From: Streptosporangium lutulentum
Lineage (GTDB): Bacteria; Actinomycetota; Actinomycetes; Streptosporangiales; Streptosporangiaceae
Length of the DNA stretch: 64,000 nucleotides
NCBI RefSeq assembly: GCF_030811455.1
Contig: NZ_JAUSQU010000001.1
Coordinates: 744,001-808,000 of the forward strand
Reading direction: 5' to 3'
Shown here piece by piece: positions 17,280-24,814 of the stretch; position 1 is the first letter of the stretch; each line of letters opens with the position of its first letter. Both the position numbers and the translations under genes were made by a program. Below the pieces are notes generated by a model that made no database searches, had not been told where the DNA came from, and saw only the letters and a list, made by a program, of their open reading frames with translations.

Positions 17280-17969
17280 GTGAGCGCCGAATGGGCTGAG
17301 TTGGACGACAGGACATGGCAGCTCTACAGCGGCGTGCACCGGATGCTGCTCCGCCTGGCCGGCCGGCTGCCCGACGAGCTGATCACCCGAGCCCGCGCCA
17401 TGCTGGCCGAGGGCGACCTGAGCTACCTGCCCGACGCCGTGACGATCGCCGCTGTCGAGGGTGGCGTCCCGCTGACGGCCGAGGAGGTCGAGGTCCTGCG
17501 CGAGGTGTTCACCGTGCTCGGCCTCGAGGGCGAGCCGACCGCCTCCGGCGAGGTCACGCTCACGACGACCACCCCCGCGACCGGTCACACTTTCTCCCCC
17601 GACTCGGTGCGGCCCCCGCGCGTGCCGGCCGGCATCGACCTGACGGGCGGCGTCCCCGCCGAGCTCGCCGACCTGGATGACGAGCTGTTCGACCTGACCG
17701 ACCAGCTCGTGGTGGATGCCCTGAGCGAGCACGCTGGCGTCGTGGCGGTGCGGCGTGCCTGGCGCGACGGCTCGGAGGGCGCGCGGCGGGTCTACCTCAT
17801 GGAGGTGGATCCGGGCATACCGGCCTGGGGTCCGACGCTGGAGGCTCAGATCGAGGCGTCGCAGATGGGTGAGAGCGATCCGCAGGTCGAGGTCTACTGG
17901 ACCGGCGACGACCTGCCGCCCTACCACCGGGCCGCGATCGAGGCCGCGGCCTTTCTGTGGCGGCGCTGA
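17280..17969 (+). CDS. Candidate immunity protein for the ADP-ribosyltransferase toxin
   Basis: A GTG start at 17280 comes one base after the toxin stop. The 229-residue product is acidic, without signal peptide or membrane segment. The first 75 residues are helical (DELITRARAMLAEGDLSYLP). After a Thr/Pro linker near 100-120 comes an alpha/beta part containing ARRVYLMEVDPGIPAW and VEVYWTGDDLPPYHRAA. I recognise no named family. The immediate position and acidic charge fit a cytosolic antitoxin that masks the transferase domain, but a chaperone or secretion adaptor is possible. A stem-loop 13 bases after the stop closes the operon. Confidence 0.7.
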   Translation: MSAEWAELDDRTWQLYSGVHRMLLRLAGRLPDELITRARAMLAEGDLSYLPDAVTIAAVEGGVPLTAEEVEVLREVFTVLGLEGEPTASGEVTLTTTTPATGHTFSPDSVRPPRVPAGIDLTGGVPAELADLDDELFDLTDQLVVDALSEHAGVVAVRRAWRDGSEGARRVYLMEVDPGIPAWGPTLEAQIEASQMGESDPQVEVYWTGDDLPPYHRAAIEAAAFLWRR

Positions 17970-17981
17970 CGAGCCCGTACG

Positions 17982-18010
17982 GGAGAACGGCCTCCTGCTC
18001 GCCGTTCTCC
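17982..18010. terminator. Stem-loop after the toxin/immunity operon
   Basis: GGAGAACGGC at 17982-17991 pairs with GCCGTTCTCC at 18001-18010 around a 9-base loop, starting 13 bases after the immunity gene stop. It lacks a clear T tract, as is common for terminators in GC-rich actinomycetes. Confidence 0.65.
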
Positions 18011-18169
18011 GCCCGTCCTGTCGCCCTTGGCGCGCGGGAGGGTGCGATTCCTTCTATGAATCCCGTGTATCGGTGCATAACTCGGGCATGGTGGGTAATC
18101 GTTTGACTCCTTTGGGTAGCATTTCTGGCCCGAGGGCACCGGAACACCAGTGAAGAGGAGCGACCACCC

Positions 18170-18826
18170 GTGATAAGCGTCCTGATCGCCGAGGACATGA
18201 ATCTCATCCGCGGGGCCATGGTCGCCCTGCTCTCCGCGGAGCAGGACATCACAGTGGCGGGGGAGGTCGGGCACGGTGACGAGGTGGTGCCCGCGTGCCT
18301 GCTCCACAGACCGGACATCGCGCTCATCGACATCGGGTTGCCCGGCACCGACGGCCTCACCGTCACCGCGGAGCTGAGCCGCAGGCTTCCCACGTGCAAG
18401 GCGGTGATCCTGACCGGCCTCGCGACCCCGGCGGCGCTGAAACGGGCGCTGGACGCGGGCGCGCGAGGGTTCGTCGTCAAGGACACCCCCGCGGGGCAAC
18501 TCGCCGAGTGCGTGCGCCGGGTGGCCCGCGGCGAGCGGGTCGTCGACCCGGACCTGGCCGTCGCCGCGCTCCACGCCAGGAAGAACCCGCTCACCACCCG
18601 TGAGCTGGAGGTGCTCAAGGTCGCGGCCGAGGGGGCGCCCGTCGGTGAGATCGCCGACCGGCTCTGCCTCTCCTGCGGCACGGTCCGCAACTACCTGTCG
18701 CGGATCCTCATGAAAGTCGGCGCCCGCACGCGGGTGGAGGCGGTCACGATCGCCAGGGAGGCCGGGTGGCTGTGGCCCGACGACCTGGGAGACCTCGGGG
18801 TGATCCGTTACCGGTCGCCGACCTGA
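18170..18826 (+). CDS. LuxR/NarL-type response regulator of the lanthipeptide locus
   Basis: The protein has 218 residues with a GTG start preceded by GAGGAG. The receiver domain is at 1-120: acidic pair E8/D9, phosphoacceptor Asp54 in ALIDIGLPG and a conserved Lys in FVVKDTPAG. A LuxR-type helix-turn-helix follows at about 143-200 (LTTRELEVLKVAAEG; IADRLCLSCGTVRNYLSRIL). It is DesR/NarL-like. The cognate kinase is probably the HisKA_3 protein at 27599-28357, at the other end of the locus; separation of the pair around the biosynthetic genes is worth noting. It likely activates the lanKC operon. Only 18 bases separate its stop from the convergent prolyl oligopeptidase gene. Confidence 0.92.
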   Translation: MISVLIAEDMNLIRGAMVALLSAEQDITVAGEVGHGDEVVPACLLHRPDIALIDIGLPGTDGLTVTAELSRRLPTCKAVILTGLATPAALKRALDAGARGFVVKDTPAGQLAECVRRVARGERVVDPDLAVAALHARKNPLTTRELEVLKVAAEGAPVGEIADRLCLSCGTVRNYLSRILMKVGARTRVEAVTIAREAGWLWPDDLGDLGVIRYRSPT

Positions 18827-18844
18827 TCGCCGGTCGCCGTTCCG

Positions 18845-20851
18845 CTAGCGGTCGCCGGCCTGGTCGCTCAGCCCGGTGTGCTCGGCGAGGAAGGCGAGCA
18901 TGTCGGCCGCCAGGTCGACCGACCGGCTGACCGACCGCGACCCGTGCCCGACCCCGTTCTCGTGACGCAGCAGGATCGGGCGCGAACCGGAGGTGGCCCG
19001 CTGCAGTGCCGCGCACATCTTGCGGGCGTGCATGGGGTCCACCCGGGAGTCGCCGCCGAACGTGGTCAGCAGCGTCGCCGGATAGTCCACCCCGTCCGTG
19101 ACCCGGTGGTAGGGGGAGTAGCCCAGCAGCCATCCCAGCTGTTCGGGGTCGTCGGCCGAGCCGTACTCCGATCGCCAGGAGGGACCGAGCCCCGACCGCT
19201 CGTAGCGGACCATGTCGAGCAGCGGGGCCGAGCAGACGGCGGCGGCGAACAGGTCCGGGCGCTGCGTGACGGCGGCGCCGACGAGCAACCCGCCGTTCGA
19301 CTCGCCGCAGATGCCCAGCTGCCCGGCGGTGGTCCAGCCGTCGGCGATGAGCCGTTCGGCCGCCGCGGTGAAGTCGTCGAAGACGTTCTGCTTGCGGTCG
19401 AGCATGCCGTCGCGGTGCCACTGCGCGCCCTCCTCGCCGCCGCCGCGCAGCTGGGCGAGCGCGAAGATCCCGCCCGCCTCGACCCAGGGCAGGATGTAAC
19501 TGGAGTAGGAGGGCGTGAGCGAGAGCCCGAACCCGCCGTAGCCGTACAGGATCGCGGGCCGGGGCCCGGTCCCCGGCCGGGCGAGCACGACCATCCGCAC
19601 GGCCGTGCCGTCGGCCGAGGGGTAAACCACCTGGCGGGCCTCCAGCTCCGGCACCTCGACGGTGCCCGGCGCGCAGGCCCAGAGCGACGTCTGCCCGGTG
19701 CGCGCGTCGTAGCGGTGCACGCTTGAGGGGGTGACGCCGTCGGTGTAGGTGAACCAGACCTCGTGACCGCCTTCGGGGCGGGTGGACATCCCCCCGGCCG
19801 TTCCCAGCCCCGGCAGCGGCACCTGGCCGCGCCGCTCCCCGGTGCGCAGGTCGTGGACGCTGATCTCGCTGATCGCGTGCCGGGTCCGGCCGACGAGGAG
19901 CACCCCGTCGCCGATGATCGCGAAGTCGCCGATCACCGCCTCCGGATCCGGGCCGACCAGGTCGAGCCAGTGCTCGGGTTCCGGGTGAGCGGGATCGGCG
20001 ACGCACAGGCGGCCCCGGGGCGCGTCCAGGGTGGTGAGGAGGTACAGGCGCCCGTCGAGGCCGACGGTGGACACCGTCACCGCGCCCACCCCCTCCTGGA
20101 TCACCCGCAGGTCCGGACGCTCGGGGGAGGAGCTCGACAGGTCGGCCAGCCAGAGGTCGTTGCCGCCGCCGGACGCCGCGGAGATCGTCAGCCAGCGCCC
20201 GCTGTGGCTGAGTCCCAGACCGTAGGAGCGGTCGGCTCCGCGGATCACGACGTCGTCGGCGGCCGGGGTGCCGAGCCGGTGCAGGCAGACCTGGCGGGAG
20301 CGGACGTAGTAGAAGGACTTCCCGTCGGGGAGCCACGCCACCGGTGAGTAGCGGCAACGGTCGATCGGGCCGTCCACGATCCGTCCGGTGCCGACGTCCA
20401 TGACCCGCAGCTCCGACCGCTCGTCCCCGGACCGGGACAGCTGGTAGGCGAGCAGCCGTCCGTCCAGGTCGGGCTGCCAGTTGTCGAGCGTGGTCAGCCC
20501 GCTGGGGTCGAGCTCCATCGGGTCGATCAGCGTCTCGGTGGCGCCGTCGGGACCGGTGGTGCGGAGCACCGCGTGCTCCTGCCCGGCCGTACGGAGCAGG
20601 AAGAACCGGCGCCCGCCCCGCCAGAGCGGTGCGCCGACCGTCCCCGCGCCGGTGAGTTCGGACACCCGGGCGCGCCACCCGTCGCGGCGGGGCAGCGTGG
20701 CGGCGTGGCCGCGCCACAGGTCGTCCTGGGCGGCCAGCCAGCTCCGCGTACTCGGGCTCTCGGGATCCTCAAGCCACCGGTAGGGGTCTGGTACGGCACG
20801 GCCGTGGAGGTCGTCGACGATCGGTTGCCGCTCGGCGGGTGGGTAGATCAT
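18845..20851 (-). CDS. lanP: Prolyl oligopeptidase (S9), putative lanthipeptide leader protease
   Basis: I chose the ATG at 20851, overlapping the preceding stop (ATGA). This gives 668 residues starting MIYPPAERQPIVDDLHG, typical of S9A peptidases. The N-terminal seven-blade propeller domain spans about 70-410. The hydrolase domain includes ILYGYGGFG, the nucleophile serine in GICGESNGG, and the histidine in HENGVGHG. There is no signal peptide. Prolyl oligopeptidases of this kind (FlaP in flavipeptin biosynthesis) cut class III leader peptides after proline once the rings are formed. Each precursor here has one leader proline, Pro12, so cleavage after EAP is predicted. It is the last gene of the operon. 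Confidence 0.9.
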   Translation of the reverse strand: MIYPPAERQPIVDDLHGRAVPDPYRWLEDPESPSTRSWLAAQDDLWRGHAATLPRRDGWRARVSELTGAGTVGAPLWRGGRRFFLLRTAGQEHAVLRTTGPDGATETLIDPMELDPSGLTTLDNWQPDLDGRLLAYQLSRSGDERSELRVMDVGTGRIVDGPIDRCRYSPVAWLPDGKSFYYVRSRQVCLHRLGTPAADDVVIRGADRSYGLGLSHSGRWLTISAASGGGNDLWLADLSSSSPERPDLRVIQEGVGAVTVSTVGLDGRLYLLTTLDAPRGRLCVADPAHPEPEHWLDLVGPDPEAVIGDFAIIGDGVLLVGRTRHAISEISVHDLRTGERRGQVPLPGLGTAGGMSTRPEGGHEVWFTYTDGVTPSSVHRYDARTGQTSLWACAPGTVEVPELEARQVVYPSADGTAVRMVVLARPGTGPRPAILYGYGGFGLSLTPSYSSYILPWVEAGGIFALAQLRGGGEEGAQWHRDGMLDRKQNVFDDFTAAAERLIADGWTTAGQLGICGESNGGLLVGAAVTQRPDLFAAAVCSAPLLDMVRYERSGLGPSWRSEYGSADDPEQLGWLLGYSPYHRVTDGVDYPATLLTTFGGDSRVDPMHARKMCAALQRATSGSRPILLRHENGVGHGSRSVSRSVDLAADMLAFLAEHTGLSDQAGDR

Positions 20852-22539
20852 GGGACCAGCTCCTGGGTGTTCGAAGGGTTCCACTGGCCGACCAGGTCCG
20901 CGTAGAGGGGGGAGGCGGCGAGCATCTCCTCGTGCCCGCCGAGCAGGACGCTGGTTCCGTCCATGACGAGGATCCGTCTCGCGCGAAGCGCCGAGGTGAG
21001 CCGGTGGGCGATGACGAGGAGCGTGCCGCCGCGCCGGACGAACGCCTCCTCCGCGCGGGCCTCGGCCGCCGGGTCCAGGTGGCATGTCGCCTCGTCGAGG
21101 ATCACCAGCCGGGCCGGGGCCAGGTAGGCGCGGGCCAGGGCGATCAGCTGGCGCTCGCCCGGTGACAGCATGCCCGAGTGGATCCCGGCGGAGTGACCGC
21201 CCAGCCGTGTCACCAGGGCGGTGAGGCCGACCGCCGCCACGGCCTCCTCCACGGCGCCCGCGGACGCCGGGGCGAGATAGGTCAGGTTCTCCATGAGGGA
21301 GCCCCGGAAGACGTAGGCCTCCTGGGGGATCAGCACCCGGCCCGCAGGATCGAGGTCCCCGGCGGGGACGCCGCCCACCAGGATCCGCCCCGAACCGGGC
21401 CTGAGCGTGCCGGTGACGAGCGCGGCCAGCGTGGACTTGCCGATGCCGCTGGGCCCCACCACGGCGAGGTGATCCCCCTCGGGGACGGACAGATGGAGGT
21501 CGTCGATCACCGGCTCCGCGTGCGGCCCGTAGGCGAACGTCACGCCGCGCAGCTCGACTCCGGAGCCCTGGGCGGGACTCCGCCCGGCCTGCCGGTGGGG
21601 GGGCTCCTCCGAGTGCAGGATGCGGTCGAGCGACACCCGCAGCCGGACCCCGCTGATCCCCAGCCCCTCCACGAGGTTGCCGAGCGCCGGGGCCAGCGAC
21701 TGGGTGATGTAGGCCAGGGCGCCGAGGATCACTCCGGCGCCGGCTCCCCGGCTGATCAGCCAGGGGGTGCCGGCGAGCACGAGCAGCACGGGCAGCCACC
21801 CTCCCACCGCCAGCGACACCGTGCGCAGCGCGGTCACCCGGGCGAGGGACCGCGTCGCGCGAGCCTGCTCCGTCACCTGGAGGCCGACCATGGCGGCCAC
21901 CCGGGCCTCGGCACGGCAGGCGGTGATGTCGCGGAGCCCGCCGACCATCTCGGTGAGTGACTCGGCGGTGTGCTCGTCGGTCACGATGAAGGCCCGCTGC
22001 CGCCTGGCCAGGGCGGGCAGCGAGAGCAGGAAGAGGACCAGTCCCACCACGAACGGGGGCAGGACCAGCACGAGGACCTCGGGGATGAGGGTGGTCAGGC
22101 CGACCATGACGCTCACCACGGTGAAGACGAAGGACCTGACCACCGTGATGACCGAGGCGAAGGCGTCGCGGGCCAGCTCGACCTGGAGGTTCGACCGGGC
22201 CACCGCCCCCGTGCCGGGGCCGCCGCCCGACGTGGTCGACCGGTGTAGCGCGCCGTCGACGACGTGGGCGAGCAGATCCTCACGGAACGGCTCCACGATC
22301 GCGGCCACGGCCATCACGACCTGCCGCGCGCCGACCGCGGCCATCAGCCAGGCGCCGCCGAGGACGGCCAGCCAGGCGAAGCCGGTGCCCGGCCGGCCGG
22401 CCGCGAAGCCCTCGTCGATCGCCCGGGCGATGGCGAGACCGATGACGAGAGCGGGCGCGGTCTCCGCGACGGACCAGGCGCCGAGCCTGATCAGCTGGTA
22501 GGGGTCTCTTCTGAGCGCCCGGCGCACGGGGCGGTTCAC
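20848..22539 (-). CDS. lanT2: ABC transporter permease/ATPase half, lanthipeptide export (second)
   Basis: A GTG start at 22539 overlaps the upstream stop (GTGA), giving 563 residues starting VNRPVRRALRRDPYQ. The first about 310 residues are a six-helix membrane domain. The ATPase domain has Walker A GPSGIGKST, signature LSPGERQ and Walker B LVILDEATCHLD. There is no C39 peptidase domain, so leader removal must come from another enzyme, consistent with the neighbouring prolyl oligopeptidase. It likely forms a heterodimer with the preceding half-transporter. The signature has LSPGE, not LSGGE, so this half may carry the less active site. Confidence 0.9.
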   Translation of the reverse strand: MNRPVRRALRRDPYQLIRLGAWSVAETAPALVIGLAIARAIDEGFAAGRPGTGFAWLAVLGGAWLMAAVGARQVVMAVAAIVEPFREDLLAHVVDGALHRSTTSGGGPGTGAVARSNLQVELARDAFASVITVVRSFVFTVVSVMVGLTTLIPEVLVLVLPPFVVGLVLFLLSLPALARRQRAFIVTDEHTAESLTEMVGGLRDITACRAEARVAAMVGLQVTEQARATRSLARVTALRTVSLAVGGWLPVLLVLAGTPWLISRGAGAGVILGALAYITQSLAPALGNLVEGLGISGVRLRVSLDRILHSEEPPHRQAGRSPAQGSGVELRGVTFAYGPHAEPVIDDLHLSVPEGDHLAVVGPSGIGKSTLAALVTGTLRPGSGRILVGGVPAGDLDPAGRVLIPQEAYVFRGSLMENLTYLAPASAGAVEEAVAAVGLTALVTRLGGHSAGIHSGMLSPGERQLIALARAYLAPARLVILDEATCHLDPAAEARAEEAFVRRGGTLLVIAHRLTSALRARRILVMDGTSVLLGGHEEMLAASPLYADLVGQWNPSNTQELVP

Positions 22540-24209
22540 GGGGTGCCCGCCTGGAAGACGGCCCGATAGCAGGGATCGCGCCACAGTGTGCGATGGCTGT
22601 CGTAGGCGCGCACCCGGCCGCCGTCCAGCCAGATCACCCGGTCGGCCGTCGCCGCGGTCGCGACCCGGTGGGCCACGATCAGGCGCGTACGGCCGCGCAG
22701 CTCTCCGGCGAGCGCCCTGCCGACCTGGCGTTCGGTGACGGTGTCCAGGCTTGAGGTGGCGTCGTCCAGGATGAGCAGGCGCTCGCCGTGCGCGAAGGCG
22801 CGGGCCAGGCCGAGTCGCTGCCGTTCCCCGCCGGACATGGGCGCCTCGCCCGGCGGCGTGTCGTACCCCCCGGGCAGTCGCCGGATGAAGGTGTCGGCGC
22901 ACGCCGCGCGGGCGGCCGCGCGCACGGTCTCCGGGTCGGGGTCGTCGAGTCCGAGGCCGATGGCCCCGGCGATGGTGCCGCCGATCAACGCCGGGCGTTC
23001 GAAGGCGTAGCCGACGGCCTGGCGCAGCGCCTCGGGGGAGAGACGGGGCAGCGGCACGCCGTCGAGGGAGACCGTCCCGTGCAGGGGGTCCACCAGCCGT
23101 CCGGCGAGGGCGGCGAGCAGGGACTTGCCCGTGCCGGAGCGGCCGACCACGGCCACCGCGCATCCGCCGGGGACGACGAGGTCGACGTCGGCGAGCCCGT
23201 CGGCGGTGACGCCGCGCAGCTCCAGGGTGCCGGGGCCGGCGGGCAGCGGCTGCACGCCGTACGCCCTCGGCCTCTCGGCGATCAGTTCGGTGATCCGACC
23301 GGCGGCGGCACGCGCCCGGGCCAGCCGGTTGACGTAGCCCAGCGCCGCGCCGAGACCGGCTCCGAGCACGACGTACCGGGCGGCGGAGTACAGCTCCCCG
23401 ACCGTGAGCTCACCGGCCGCCAGACGCAGCCCGCCCACCGCCAGCACGGCCACCTCCAGCATCGGCACCACGATGCCCGCCTGCACGCCGGCCTTCGCGT
23501 TGGCCCGCCACATCTCCATGGCGTGCAGGCGCAGCCGGGGCAGGGCGGTCAGCACCCGCGCCCTCTCCTGATCGGCGGTGCCGGCCACGGCGATCGTGCG
23601 GGCTCCGGCGAGAGCGTCGACCAGGCGGGCGGCGATGTCGCTCTGCGCCTCCTGGTAGTCGCCGGCGATCGAGGTGCTCACATTGAGGAAGGCCCGGAGC
23701 ACGAGCGCGATGAGGACGAGGCCGGTGACCAGGGTCAGGGTCAGCCAGACATCGATGAGGGTGAGCGCCACGACGCTGCCCGCCGTGGGAATGATCAGTG
23801 CCGCCCCGGTGACGAGCGACTCGGGGGCGCGTCCGGCCTCCTCGGTGTTCACGCCCATCCGGGTGGCCAGGTCTCCTTCGGAGAACCGGTGGGTCATCGC
23901 CTGGCCGACCCCGAGGACGTGCCGCGCGACCCGGCCGCGGAGCCACGCCGTGGCCTGCGCGCTGCTGGATCCCGAGGCCCAGACGCCCAGGGTGTCGCAG
24001 AGCACGGCCAGGGTCACGATGAGGGCGCAGGCGCCGAGCCAGGATCCGCCGCCGGGGTCGGCCGCGACGAGACTGTCGACCGTCCGGCCCAGGACGAGGG
24101 GGAGTGCCAGTTCCGCGAGGGCGCCGACGACGGAGGTGACGGCGAGAACGCTCAGCCAGGGGCCGCCGCGCCGTACGGTCTGGAGCACCAGCCGATCTGC
24201 CGTCCGCAC
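22536..24209 (-). CDS. lanT1: ABC transporter permease/ATPase half, lanthipeptide export (first)
   Basis: The protein has 557 residues. The membrane domain covers about 1-310. The nucleotide-binding domain includes GRSGTGKS (Walker A), MSGGERQRLGLARAF (signature) and LLILDDATSSLD (Walker B; Asp replaces the usual catalytic Glu). The paired transporter lies downstream with a 4-base overlap. Because the usual Glu is Asp here and the partner has an altered signature, the pair probably forms an asymmetric heterodimer. It exports the modified peptide, or confers self-protection. The gene follows the precursor genes after a strong stem-loop at 24259-24299. Confidence 0.9.
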   Translation of the reverse strand: MRTADRLVLQTVRRGGPWLSVLAVTSVVGALAELALPLVLGRTVDSLVAADPGGGSWLGACALIVTLAVLCDTLGVWASGSSSAQATAWLRGRVARHVLGVGQAMTHRFSEGDLATRMGVNTEEAGRAPESLVTGAALIIPTAGSVVALTLIDVWLTLTLVTGLVLIALVLRAFLNVSTSIAGDYQEAQSDIAARLVDALAGARTIAVAGTADQERARVLTALPRLRLHAMEMWRANAKAGVQAGIVVPMLEVAVLAVGGLRLAAGELTVGELYSAARYVVLGAGLGAALGYVNRLARARAAAGRITELIAERPRAYGVQPLPAGPGTLELRGVTADGLADVDLVVPGGCAVAVVGRSGTGKSLLAALAGRLVDPLHGTVSLDGVPLPRLSPEALRQAVGYAFERPALIGGTIAGAIGLGLDDPDPETVRAAARAACADTFIRRLPGGYDTPPGEAPMSGGERQRLGLARAFAHGERLLILDDATSSLDTVTERQVGRALAGELRGRTRLIVAHRVATAATADRVIWLDGGRVRAYDSHRTLWRDPCYRAVFQAGTP

Positions 24210-24258
24210 CGTTCCTCCTCGTGGAGCTCATGGTCTGTGGAAAGGCCTGGGAAAGGGC

Positions 24259-24299
24259 GGTGCCCGGGACGGCCGCCGTCGCTGGCCGTCCCGGGCACC
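24259..24299. terminator. Strong stem-loop between precursor genes and transporter genes
   Basis: GGTGCCCGGGACGGCC (24259-24274) pairs perfectly with GGCCGTCCCGGGCACC (24284-24299) around a 9-base loop. It begins 8 bases after the third precursor stop on the minus strand and has no T tract. Such a stem probably acts as a partial terminator or 3' stabiliser, giving more precursor than transporter transcript, as in other lanthipeptide loci. Confidence 0.75.
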
Positions 24300-24306
24300 C
24301 TGCTCA

Positions 24307-24450
24307 CTAGTGGCAGAGGATGAGGCTGAGGTTGCTGGGGGTGACCGAGGCGCAGCCCAGGACGGTCAGCGTGCTGCCGCCGCCGCCACCGCCGCCACCG
24401 CCGTGGCCGCCGCCGGGAGCTTCCAGGGACTGGAGGTCGAGAAGAACCAT
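24307..24450 (-). CDS. lanA3: Class III lanthipeptide precursor 3
   Basis: The protein has 47 residues. The leader starts MVLLDLQSLEAP, with the class III leader motif LLDLQ at 3-7. A Gly-rich linker with one His (13-25) precedes a core starting at S26. Two labionin-type motifs are seen, STLTVLGC (26-33) and SNLSLILC (39-46), each S/T-x2-S/T-x3-C, with Pro38 between and a terminal His47. The start has the ribosome site GCGAGG. The encoded protein is identical to the middle copy, with synonymous changes near 24350. It is modified by LanKC. Confidence 0.93.
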   Translation of the reverse strand: MVLLDLQSLEAPGGGHGGGGGGGGGSTLTVLGCASVTPSNLSLILCH

Positions 24451-24484
24451 GGTGTTACCTCGCTTTTTTGAGAGACCGGAACGA

Positions 24485-24628
24485 CTAGTGGCAGAGGATG
24501 AGGCTGAGGTTGCTGGGGGTGACCGAGGCGCAGCCGAGAACGGTCAGCGTGCTGCCGCCGCCGCCACCGCCGCCACCGCCGTGGCCGCCGCCGGGAGCTT
24601 CCAGGGACTGGAGGTCGAGAAGAACCAT
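24485..24628 (-). CDS. lanA2: Class III lanthipeptide precursor 2
   Basis: The protein has 47 residues and the same sequence as the third precursor: leader MVLLDLQSLEAP, a 13-residue glycine/histidine linker, and a 22-residue core with rings predicted from STLTVLGC and SNLSLILC. It lies exactly 178 bases from its neighbours on both sides, so the unit arose by tandem duplication. Being small, it might be missed by gene callers, but the identical core in three copies argues strongly that it is real. Confidence 0.93.
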   Translation of the reverse strand: MVLLDLQSLEAPGGGHGGGGGGGGGSTLTVLGCASVTPSNLSLILCH

Positions 24629-24662
24629 GGTGTTACCTCGCTTTTTTGAGAGACCGGAACGA

Positions 24663-24806
24663 CTAGTGGCAGAGGATGAGGCTGAGGTTGCTCGGGGTGA
24701 CCGACGCGCACCCGAGAACGGTGAGCGTGCTGCCTCCGCCACCGCCACCACCGTGGCCGCCGCCGCCGGTGGGGGCTTCCAGATTCTGGAGGTCGAGAAG
24801 TACCAT
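24663..24806 (-). CDS. lanA1: Class III lanthipeptide precursor 1
   Basis: The protein has 47 residues and is the first precursor after the LanKC gene, 8 bases downstream of its stop. The leader is MVLLDLQNLEAPT, so Asn8 and Thr13 differ from copies 2 and 3. The linker His is at 18, not 16. From S26 on, the core is identical to the other copies (STLTVLGC, then ASVTP, then SNLSLILCH). Divergence only in the leader and linker, with an unchanged core, suggests that the mature product is under selection. Confidence 0.93.
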   Translation of the reverse strand: MVLLDLQNLEAPTGGGGHGGGGGGGSTLTVLGCASVTPSNLSLILCH

Positions 24807-24814
24807 CTTTGTAG

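Larger units (their letters stand above)
24300..24812 (-). repeat. Tandem 178-bp duplication carrying the precursor genes
   Basis: Stop codons of the three precursors are at 24307, 24485 and 24663, an exact 178-base period. The first two units (about 24300-24477 and 24478-24655) are almost base-identical, including the spacer ctcgcttttttgagagaccg. The third is more divergent, indicating that one duplication is more recent. Confidence 0.9.

Noticed and set aside
18845..21799. Longer prolyl oligopeptidase start giving 984 residues
   Set aside because: The extra N-terminus is Arg/Gly/Pro-rich shadow of the ABC gene; the ATG at 20851 opens the standard S9 N-terminus.
20848..23163. Longer ABC transporter start giving 771 residues
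   Set aside because: The extra 208 residues are read out of frame with the upstream transporter and look like a shadow. The GTG at 22539 overlaps the upstream stop.
24307..24806. Glycine-rich runs as a low-complexity artefact
   Set aside because: Each lies in an intact small gene with a leader motif, a core and a ribosome site, so they are coding.
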